From positions 1 to 5,912 of the forward strand of contig JAHJBW010000230.1 of the NCBI GenBank assembly GCA_018813405.1: a stretch of DNA of 5,912 bases, written 5' to 3'. The position numbers and the translations under genes are program-made. The notes under the pieces are model-generated. The model was not told the DNA's origin and searched no databases. It worked only from the letters and a program-made list of their open reading frames with translations. Source of the DNA: Candidatus Margulisiibacteriota bacterium (GTDB taxonomy: Bacteria > Margulisbacteria > WOR-1 > XYC2-FULL-46-14 > JAHJBW01). Shown one piece after another: positions 1-4,562 of the stretch. How positions within the stretch are numbered: the first letter of the stretch is position 1; each line of letters starts with the position of its first letter.

Positions 1-623
1 TCAAGATTTATTTTAATTCGCCGTTGTGACCCTCTTTTTACCGCTGCCAGGCTTGCGTGATGCGCCCTTAAATCAATACCAAGATCAGAAGCCAATTGCA
101 TTGCATTCCCCTGCGCATCAATTTCTTTATACAGTTTCTGCAGCCACTTCCCTTTAATAGAAACCCCCTCTCTTTCCTTAAAACACACAGTTGGGATCCC
201 ATATTTTAAAGACCAGAGTGTTTCATGAAATCTTGCCTCATTTTCCGTTCTAAATCCTTTTAGTCCTATTATTCTATCGGCCGATCTTTCCAACCTCAAT
301 CTGGTTGCCAGGTCATTCGTAATCCCTAATCTCCACCCCATGTTCATTCGATGCATTAAATAGACATAATAAACATTCTTTGAAAAAGATCTGGAAGGCA
401 CATAACAAAACATCTTATGATTTGAGGTGACGGCAATCTTCTTCCCGCTTTTGGTGACAAAAGTCAATAAACAAGCTTTCTTTTTCTTTTTCATTGTTCT
501 GGTAACTTTTGAAAAAGATAAATGCCCCTTCCCAACAGAGGTCAAAACCTTATCCCCAACCTTAATGCTTTTAATTCTTTTATATCCGCTCTCGGTTTTT
601 ATTAAAGAATTAGGAGGCAGGCA
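1..623 (-). mobile_element. Intein (Hint splicing domain plus GIY-YIG-like nuclease) in helicase motif III, partial
   Basis: An in-frame protein insertion begins at Cys (codon 621-623), directly after helicase VGDDDQ. At least 207 residues are visible and the frame is still open at the edge. Intein numbering: block A CLPPNSLIKT (1-10); GYKRIKSIKVGDKVLT (13-28), the typical early Hint strand ending in VGDKV; block B with TSNH (66-69), whose Thr and His assist the first acyl shift. Residues 83-150 then form a nuclease-like domain with YVYLM, RLGITN, a following Arg-rich helix (TRLRLER) and TENEARFHETLWSLKYGIP. This matches the GIY-YIG layout (two strands, conserved Arg, catalytic Glu) although the signature residues are altered. 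Residues 160-207 are basic and unassigned. Block F/G (ending in HN) and the +1 residue, expected to be Ser from the helicase consensus, are off the window. The Hint call is firm; the nuclease family is moderately sure. Confidence 0.88.
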
Positions 624-1496
624 TTGATCGTCGTCCCCCACCGCCATCAGGTTGGCTTTTCTGCCCGCCAGAAGCCTTAGAAGTTCAAATTGGGAGTAAT
701 TGGTGTCCTGAAATTCGTCGACCAGGATATATTTATAGCGCTTCTGGAACTTTTTTAAAATAGAAGGATACTTTCTGAAAAGCTGCAGCGTCAAGCCTGC
801 CTGGTCGGCAAAATCCACCAACCCCTTTTCTTTCTTCAACTCCTGATACTTCACATAAACCTCCGCCACCTCCAACTGTTTCTCGATCTCTTCAGTTCGC
901 TTCTTTTTCTTCTTTGCCCAGGCAAGGTATTCGTCTGGACCAATATCCTCGTCCTGCGCCCTGCTTATGATATTGAGCAGAGCGGGCAGGTAACGGGTCG
1001 GGTCTGACAGCGAAAGATAGTGTTTGAGCGGCAGCTTGAATACATGCTCGCGCAGAAAAACAATCTGCTCGGCCGAGGATAACACCTTGTAATCGTTTGG
1101 ATAACCAATATTGAGGGCATATTCTTTTAGTACGCGGTCACCAAAGGCATGGAAGGTTGAAAGAGAGACATCCACATAGCCGTAAGGCACCAGCTGGTCC
1201 ACCCTGGCTTCCATCTCTTCCGCGGCTTTGTCGGTAAAAGTGAGAGCGAGTATTTCTCCGGGTTTGGCGGCTTTAGAGGCAATAAGATAAGCGATCCTGC
1301 GGATTATTACGCTGGTCTTGCCGGTACCCGCCCCCGCGATAACAAGAAGCGGTCCTTCCCCATGGGTCACCGCTTCCCTTTGTTCGTTATTTAGAGGGCT
1401 TAAAAGTTCGTTTATCCCCACGCCAAAAACACGTCCCTCTTTATATAAAATTTTGGTGTGGGGAGCTATTCTTTCCTCTCTACCACTATTGAGCAT
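1..1496 (-). CDS. UvrD/PcrA-type superfamily 1 DNA helicase, N-terminal part, interrupted by an intein (partial, open at left edge)
   Basis: This is an ATP-dependent 3'-5' DNA helicase of the UvrD/Rep/PcrA family, which acts in DNA repair and replication. I read one open frame from ATG 1496 to the window edge with no stop; the TGA complementary to bases 1-3 is in another frame. Counting from that ATG: Q motif LNNEQREAV (35-43), Walker A AGAGTGKT (54-61), motif Ia ALTFTDKAAEEMEAR (84-98), STFHAFG (113-119), motif II LVDEFQDTN (258-266) and the first half of motif III, VGDDDQ (286-291). Family members continue with SIYRFRGA; here the frame enters an intein instead. Motifs IV-VI lie outside the window. 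The start is uncertain. ATG 1496 overlaps the upstream DUF4342 gene by 31 bases and has no clear SD. GTG 1421 (VGINELLSPLNNEQ) would remove the overlap, fits the family's N-terminus better, and has an AGAGGGA about 12 bases upstream. Family identity is near certain. Confidence 0.93.
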   Translation of the reverse strand, partial: MLNSGREERIAPHTKILYKEGRVFGVGINELLSPLNNEQREAVTHGEGPLLVIAGAGTGKTSVIIRRIAYLIASKAAKPGEILALTFTDKAAEEMEARVDQLVPYGYVDVSLSTFHAFGDRVLKEYALNIGYPNDYKVLSSAEQIVFLREHVFKLPLKHYLSLSDPTRYLPALLNIISRAQDEDIGPDEYLAWAKKKKKRTEEIEKQLEVAEVYVKYQELKKEKGLVDFADQAGLTLQLFRKYPSILKKFQKRYKYILVDEFQDTNYSQFELLRLLAGRKANLMAVGDDDQCLPPNSLIKTESGYKRIKSIKVGDKVLTSVGKGHLSFSKVTRTMKKKKKACLLTFVTKSGKKIAVTSNHKMFCYVPSRSFSKNVYYVYLMHRMNMGWRLGITNDLATRLRLERSADRIIGLKGFRTENEARFHETLWSLKYGIPTVCFKEREGVSIKGKWLQKLYKEIDAQGNAMQLASDLGIDLRAHHASLAAVKRGSQRRIKINL

Positions 1497-1723
1497 TCGG
1501 TTACCAGTGCGGCCAGGGCGCCTATCGCGGCCAGTACAGGGGCCACCAGGGCTCCTATGGCGGCAATGGTCATTGGCACTTCCATTATTACTTTACCTTT
1601 GTTCTTAATGATGATCTTACGGACATTCCCCTCATGCAGCAGTTGTTTTACTTTTTCGAGCAATTTTTCTCCGGTTATCTTTATCTCTTCAGTATTGATC
1701 TTGGGCTCATTTGACTCTTCCAT
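1466..1723 (-). CDS. DUF4342 family small protein
   Basis: An 85-residue protein whose whole length matches the DUF4342 pattern: an N-terminal polar helix (TGEKLLEKVKQLLHEGNV, 17-34), a basic strand RKIIIKNKGKVIMEVP (35-50), then a hydrophobic Ala/Gly-rich stretch (about 52-74, TIAAIGALVAPVLAAIGAL) and a short CSIVVERKE tail. The family has no established function. The hydrophobic stretch could be a membrane segment or a buried helical hairpin. The ATG at 1723 follows a strong SD (GGGAGG, 7 bases upstream). The stop lies 45 bases before the alternative helicase start 1421, or inside the helicase frame if that gene starts at 1496, so the two genes are probably co-transcribed. Confidence 0.85.
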   Translation of the reverse strand: MEESNEPKINTEEIKITGEKLLEKVKQLLHEGNVRKIIIKNKGKVIMEVPMTIAAIGALVAPVLAAIGALAALVTECSIVVERKE

Positions 1724-1762
1724 CTCTTTCCCTCCCTTTTAATATAATAGCTCCAAAATTTT

Positions 1763-1805
1763 TCCGCCGAAGGCGGATCCGCCTCTGGCGGATAATTTTT
1801 AATTG
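1763..1805. repeat. TCCGCC/GGCGGA double-hairpin intergenic repeat, copy 1
   Basis: The first 30 bases are two back-to-back hairpins, TCCGCC-GAA-GGCGGA then TCCGCC-TCT-GGCGGA, both with perfect 6-bp stems. They are followed by TAATTTTTAATTG. The copy at 2409-2451 matches 39 of 43 bases in the same orientation. It fills the gap between pyrR and the DUF4342 gene. AT-rich tracts on both sides mean it could also weaken or end transcription, but neither strand shows a textbook uninterrupted T run directly after the stem. Confidence 0.8.
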
Positions 1806-1816
1806 GTCATTGTTAA

Positions 1817-2368
1817 TTATTTAATGATAACTCGGTCTATTCCATCAACCTCCAACAGCTCTACGGCCACATTCTCTTTTTTGGCGGTGGGTATCTTCTT
1901 ACCGACATAGTCGGGATGGATGGGAAGCTCTCTGTGCCCCCTGTCGATCAGGGCAATAAGCTGAACTTTTTTGGCGCGGCCATAGTCCTTTAGGCCGTCC
2001 AGCGCGGCGCGTGCTGTCCTACCCGCGAATATAACATCATCCACCAGCACAACGGTTTTGCCATCCACGGAAAAGGGCATATCAGACTTTCTCAGCTCGA
2101 TGTATTTGCCCTTGTCGGCCAGGTCATCGCGGTAAAGCGAAACATCCAGGGCGCCGACCGGAACTTGCAGGGCTTCGGTGGAATTGATGACATTGGCCAC
2201 TCTTTTTGCCAGGGGTACCCCGCGGGCGATAACGCCCACCAGGACAATATCGCCAGCTCCCTTATTGGCCTCGACAACCTCATGCGCCATACGGCTAATG
2301 GCGCGGTTTATTTCGGTCTCGTCCATTATTACTTTTAACCTGTTCTTTTTTACTGCCTTTTTTATCAT
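1817..2368 (-). CDS. pyrR: PyrR: pyrimidine operon attenuation regulator / uracil phosphoribosyltransferase
   Basis: PyrR binds pyr mRNA leaders in a UMP-dependent way and also converts uracil and PRPP to UMP. The 183-residue length fits the family (about 180). Visible motifs: the N-terminal DETEINRAISRMAHEVVEAN (16-35), GVIARGVPLA (45-54, the loop that is usually xTRG), SLYRDDL (77-83), the PRPP-binding motif VVLVDDVIFAGRT (106-118) and IDRGHRELPIHPDYVGKKIPT (141-161). Two usual threonines are alanine here (TRG to ARG, YTGRT to FAGRT), which is conservative. ATG 2368 has an AAGGAGC SD about 7 bases upstream. It is not beside pyrimidine biosynthesis genes in this window; the neighbours are a phosphohexomutase and a DUF4342 gene. 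I see no PyrR-type attenuator (binding loop plus terminator) in the 93-base upstream gap, so autoregulation is not evident. Confidence 0.95.
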   Translation of the reverse strand: MIKKAVKKNRLKVIMDETEINRAISRMAHEVVEANKGAGDIVLVGVIARGVPLAKRVANVINSTEALQVPVGALDVSLYRDDLADKGKYIELRKSDMPFSVDGKTVVLVDDVIFAGRTARAALDGLKDYGRAKKVQLIALIDRGHRELPIHPDYVGKKIPTAKKENVAVELLEVDGIDRVIIK

Positions 2369-2376
2369 ATGAATAG

Positions 2377-2382
2377 CTCCTT
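2377..2382 (-). promoter_or_regulatory. Ribosome binding site of pyrR
   Basis: AAGGAG, with its 3' end about 8 bases before ATG 2368. It supports that start over the internal Met15. Confidence 0.7.
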
Positions 2383-2408
2383 GTTCTTAATTCTTAATTA
2401 TTAATTGT

Positions 2409-2451
2409 TCCGCCGGAGGCAGATCCGCCCCTGGCGGATAATTCTTAATTG
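2409..2451. repeat. TCCGCC/GGCGGA double-hairpin intergenic repeat, copy 2
   Basis: Same 43-base unit as at 1763-1805, with four substitutions. One of them turns the second arm into GGCAGA and weakens the first hairpin; the second hairpin, TCCGCC-CCT-GGCGGA, is intact. AT-rich, repetitive TTAATT-type sequence flanks it on both sides. It lies in the predicted pyrR leader, downstream of the promoter at 2461-2490. Confidence 0.8.
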
Positions 2452-2460
2452 TTAATTGAT

Positions 2461-2490
2461 ATTATATCAGACTTTTAACAAACTCAACAA
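2461..2490 (-). promoter_or_regulatory. Predicted sigma-70 promoter for pyrR
   Basis: On the minus strand: TTGTTG (2490-2485), an 18-base spacer, and a perfect TATAAT (2466-2461) preceded by TG one base upstream (extended -10). It overlaps the stop codon and last codons of the phosphohexomutase gene. Transcription would start near 2454 and give pyrR a leader of about 85 bases containing repeat copy 2. This is a sequence match only. Confidence 0.55.
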
Positions 2491-3847
2491 TCTTATCAAG
2501 CATCTTCTTGTCTTTGGATTCCACATAAACCCTTACCAGCGGCTCTGTGCCTGATGGACGGACCAAAAGCCAGCTGCCATCCCCAAAATAGAATTTTGCT
2601 CCGTCATCAGAGCGCGTTCCAGAGGTCTTTATGCCGGCAACGATCAGCTCTTTTTTGGCCTGCAGGTCTTTTATCAGGCTCAACTTTTTCTCCTCTGGCA
2701 ATTTGATCTTCTGCGCGAATTGATAATACTGGCCTATCTCCGCGACAATATCTTCCCATATTTTTGAGATGGGTTTGCCAAGGCTGGAGAACATCTCGAC
2801 CAGCAGCAGATTGGCCAGCAGTCCGTCTTTTTCCGGAATATGTCCTTTTATCGAAAACCCTCCGCTTTCTTCGCCGCCAATGATAACAGGCTCTTTCATC
2901 ATGATCTCCGCGATATATTTAAAGCCCACAGGGGTCTCGTGGAGTTTTATCTTGTGTTTTGCCGCGATGGCATCGATCATATGCGTGGTGCCGATGGACC
3001 TTACGACCGAGCCCTTGAATTTTCTGGTCTCTACCAGATATTTAAAGACCATGGTTATTACCTGGTTGGGCGAATAGAATTTACCTTTTTCGTCGACCAG
3101 TCCAAACCTGTCGGCATCCCCGTCCATTGCCACTCCCATATCCGCGCCTTCCGCCACTACTTTTTTCTTGAGCTCGCCAAGCAGTTCATCCGAAGGCTCC
3201 GGATTGTGACCGCCAAAAAGAACGTCGCGCTCACCGTTAAGCTCCCGGGTGGTACATCCAAGTTTTTGCAGCAGCTCATCAAGGTATCCCCTGCCCGCCC
3301 CATGCATGGCGTCGATCACCACTTTGGGCCTGGCTTTTTTGATCTTGTCCGGATCAATGAATTTTGTTATGTAAGGAAAATACCTGTGCTTTGGATCAAA
3401 ACTTTCAATGGTGCCTTTTCCCCCCCCCGATGCCCTTGATACCCCGACACCCAGATTCTCCTCGATTTCCCTGGTTATCCCGGCATTGGCCGGGCCCGCG
3501 TAATCGGGTATGAATTTTATGCCGCAGTATTCGGGTGGATTGTGCGAGGCGGTAAGCATAACAGCGCCGCAGGCCTCTTTATCCTTGACCTCCCAGGCTA
3601 CAACTGGCGTTGGAGTATCATATTCAACGATAAAGGACGAGATGCCCGCGTCAGCCATGACTCTGGCGATCTCCTGGGCGAATTTGTCGGCCAGGAAGCG
3701 GGGGTCAAAGCCAATGATGAGAGGTTTTTTTTCAAATTTGTGGTCAACCAGATATTTGGCAATGGCAGCCGCCACTATCCTGACGTTCTCAAACGTAAAG
3801 TCCTCAGAGATAATGGCCCGCCATCCGTCAGTACCGAATTTGATCAT
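2462..3847 (-). CDS. Phosphoglucomutase/phosphomannomutase (alpha-D-phosphohexomutase superfamily)
   Basis: This cytoplasmic enzyme interconverts hexose 1- and 6-phosphates (glucose, mannose or related) through a phosphoserine and Mg2+. It supplies sugar nucleotides for cell envelope and glycogen metabolism. The 461 residues match the superfamily's usual 450-470 with all four site motifs: phosphoserine loop TASHNP (99-104, Ser101), metal loop DGDADR (242-247), sugar loop GEESGG (325-330) and phosphate loop RPSGTEP (430-436). The N-terminus MIKFGTDGWRAII is typical. ATG 3847 is chosen because AAAAGGAGC sits 7 bases upstream. A longer frame to 4003 is open, but its extra 52 codons are an accidental translation of the tRNA-Ser gene and hairpin. 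Substrate preference (Glc, Man or GlcN) cannot be told from motifs. A run of nine G (3428-3420) encodes the Gly-rich linker at residues 141-143. Confidence 0.95.
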   Translation of the reverse strand: MIKFGTDGWRAIISEDFTFENVRIVAAAIAKYLVDHKFEKKPLIIGFDPRFLADKFAQEIARVMADAGISSFIVEYDTPTPVVAWEVKDKEACGAVMLTASHNPPEYCGIKFIPDYAGPANAGITREIEENLGVGVSRASGGGKGTIESFDPKHRYFPYITKFIDPDKIKKARPKVVIDAMHGAGRGYLDELLQKLGCTTRELNGERDVLFGGHNPEPSDELLGELKKKVVAEGADMGVAMDGDADRFGLVDEKGKFYSPNQVITMVFKYLVETRKFKGSVVRSIGTTHMIDAIAAKHKIKLHETPVGFKYIAEIMMKEPVIIGGEESGGFSIKGHIPEKDGLLANLLLVEMFSSLGKPISKIWEDIVAEIGQYYQFAQKIKLPEEKKLSLIKDLQAKKELIVAGIKTSGTRSDDGAKFYFGDGSWLLVRPSGTEPLVRVYVESKDKKMLDKIVEFVKSLI

Positions 3848-3854
3848 CCAACAA

Positions 3855-3863
3855 GCTCCTTTT
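3855..3863 (-). promoter_or_regulatory. Ribosome binding site deciding the phosphohexomutase start
   Basis: AAAAGGAGC ends 7 bases before ATG 3847. The longer upstream frame has no comparable site and runs through the tRNA gene. Confidence 0.8.
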
Positions 3864-3875
3864 ATGTTTATCCAG

Positions 3876-3914
3876 TTCTCCGAAGCCCCGAGCGTAGCGA
3901 GGGGCGTAGGAGAA
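3876..3914. repeat. Hairpin element abutting the tRNA-Ser 3' end
   Basis: Nested inverted repeat. The outer arms TTCTCC (3876-3881) and GGAGAA (3909-3914) pair, and the inner arms GCCCC (3885-3889) and GGGGC (3901-3905) pair around GAGCGTAGCGA. The last base is directly next to the tRNA discriminator base at 3915. There is no T run after the stem, so it is a poor intrinsic terminator; it may be a REP-like repeat or a processing/stability hairpin between the tRNA and the downstream mRNA. Confidence 0.7.
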
Positions 3915-4001
3915 CGGAGGGGGAGAGATTCGAACTCTCGATACGGTTGCCCGCATACACGCTTTCCAAGCGTGCTCCTTAAACCACTCGGACACCCCTC
4001 C
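3915..4001 (-). tRNA. tRNA-Ser(GGA)
   Basis: An 87-base cloverleaf reads tRNA-Ser with anticodon GGA (UCC/UCU codons). Acceptor stem GGAGGGG (4001-3995) pairs with CCCCTCC (3922-3916), with discriminator G. The anticodon stem CACGC/GCGTG closes the loop TTGGAAA. The long class II variable arm pairs ATGCGG with CCGTAT around GCAA. The T arm is GAGAG-TTCGAAT-CTCTC. No 3' CCA is encoded (the next bases are TTC), so CCA must be added by nucleotidyltransferase. Confidence 0.96.
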
Positions 4002-4014
4002 AAAAATAGAAAGT

Positions 4015-4077
4015 AGTAAGTAGTCAGTAGTGAGGAGCCCGCTTATGAAAAATTCTAATTACTACTAACTACTTGCT
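4015..4077. repeat. AAGTAGT-rich inverted repeat upstream of the tRNA
   Basis: Arms at 4015-4031 and 4061-4077 are inverted copies matching at 15 of 17 bases (AGTAAGTAGTCAGTAGT against the complement of ACTACTAACTACTTGCT), with a 29-base loop. The left arm is itself built of tandem AGTAGT-like units. It fills most of the 84-base gap between the tadA stop and the tRNA. I see no convincing separate promoter for the tRNA in this gap. Confidence 0.65.
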
Positions 4078-4085
4078 AATTCCTA

Positions 4086-4511
4086 CTAACTTTTTCTTTT
4101 TTCTCTAAAAAACCGTTGCAATATTTCCCGGCATTCTTTCTCAAGAACACCTTTTTTTGTTTTTATATTCTGCCGCTTCAGCCACCTGGACATGCCGAAT
4201 TTTGGATCGGATGCGCCGAAAACAACCTGTTTTATTCTAGCATGAATGATGGCTCCTGAACACATGGAACAGGGTTCAAGAGTACAATACAGAGTAATAT
4301 CGTTCAACCGCCAGTCGCCTGTCTTTCTGGCCGCTTTCTTGACGCATATTATCTCGGCGTGCGAGGTCGGGTCATCCGTCGATTCCCGCAGATTATGCCC
4401 GCGTGCGATAATTTTCCCATCCTTCACCGCCACACAGCCCACCGGCACTTCATCCTTTTCATAGGCCTTGAATGCCTCTTTAAGCGCCTGTCTCATCAGC
4501 TTTTCGTGCAT
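4086..4511 (-). CDS. tadA: TadA-like nucleoside deaminase (probable tRNA-specific adenosine deaminase)
   Basis: This is a zinc-dependent deaminase of the CDA fold. TadA converts A34 to inosine in tRNA-Arg(ACG). In 141 residues I see the catalytic HAE (51-53, His51 zinc ligand, Glu53 proton shuttle) and PCSMC (80-84, Cys81 and Cys84 zinc ligands), plus VPVGCVAV (22-29), GHNL (38-41) and a C-terminal helix VLEKECREILQRFFREKRK. The stretch after GASDPKFG is shorter than in E. coli TadA: the usual loop with an NHR-like motif before GVL is replaced by a compact RQNIKTKKG. A related nucleobase deaminase therefore cannot be excluded. ATG 4511 has no SD and lies about 6 bases from a predicted -10, so the mRNA may be leaderless. 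The neighbouring tRNA-Ser(GGA) is not a TadA substrate, so their closeness is probably incidental. Confidence 0.87.
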   Translation of the reverse strand: MHEKLMRQALKEAFKAYEKDEVPVGCVAVKDGKIIARGHNLRESTDDPTSHAEIICVKKAARKTGDWRLNDITLYCTLEPCSMCSGAIIHARIKQVVFGASDPKFGMSRWLKRQNIKTKKGVLEKECREILQRFFREKRKS

Positions 4512-4516
4512 ATTTA

Positions 4517-4545
4517 ATTGTATCTTTTTATGTTATAATTGTAAA
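4517..4545 (-). promoter_or_regulatory. Predicted sigma-70 promoter for tadA
   Basis: On the minus strand: TTTACA (4545-4540), a spacer of exactly 17 bases, and TACAAT (4522-4517). Each hexamer is one base off consensus. The start would fall at or beside the A of the tadA ATG (4511). The plus-strand -10 lies inside this spacer. Confidence 0.6.
4534..4539 (+). promoter_or_regulatory. Predicted extended -10 promoter for the AbiGi-like gene
   Basis: TGTTATAAT at 4531-4539 is a perfect extended -10 (TGnTATAAT). No good -35 is present at 4511-4516. Transcription would begin near 4546, just before AAAGGA (4547-4552), which lies about 10 bases ahead of ATG 4563. Confidence 0.6.
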
Positions 4546-4562
4546 CAAAGGAATAGAAGATC

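Noticed and set aside
1..3. TGA stop on the minus strand that would end the helicase/intein at the window edge
   Set aside because: The helicase frame uses triplets starting at multiples of three; this stop is in a different frame and the gene continues off the edge.
1763..2451. CRISPR array from the repeated 43-bp units
   Set aside because: Only two copies, about 600 bases apart, separated by the pyrR gene rather than short unique spacers.
2369..2461. PyrR-dependent attenuator in the pyrR leader
   Set aside because: No PyrR-binding loop consensus and no terminator/antiterminator pair; the only structure is the dispersed repeat.
2840..3439. A 199-codon plus-strand frame
   Set aside because: It is antisense to the phosphohexomutase gene, with no SD or recognisable domain; it is open because of the codon structure of the real gene.
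3848..4003. A 52-codon N-terminal extension of the phosphohexomutase frame
   Set aside because: These codons translate the tRNA-Ser gene and the adjoining hairpin; ATG 3847 has a strong SD and gives the normal family N-terminus.
3510..4016. Plus-strand frames of 168 and 146 codons
   Set aside because: They cross the mutase gene, the hairpin and the tRNA antisense strand, so they are shadows of real features.
3915..4511. Functional link between TadA and the adjacent tRNA
   Set aside because: TadA edits A34 of tRNA-Arg(ACG); this tRNA has a GGA anticodon with G34 and cannot be its substrate.
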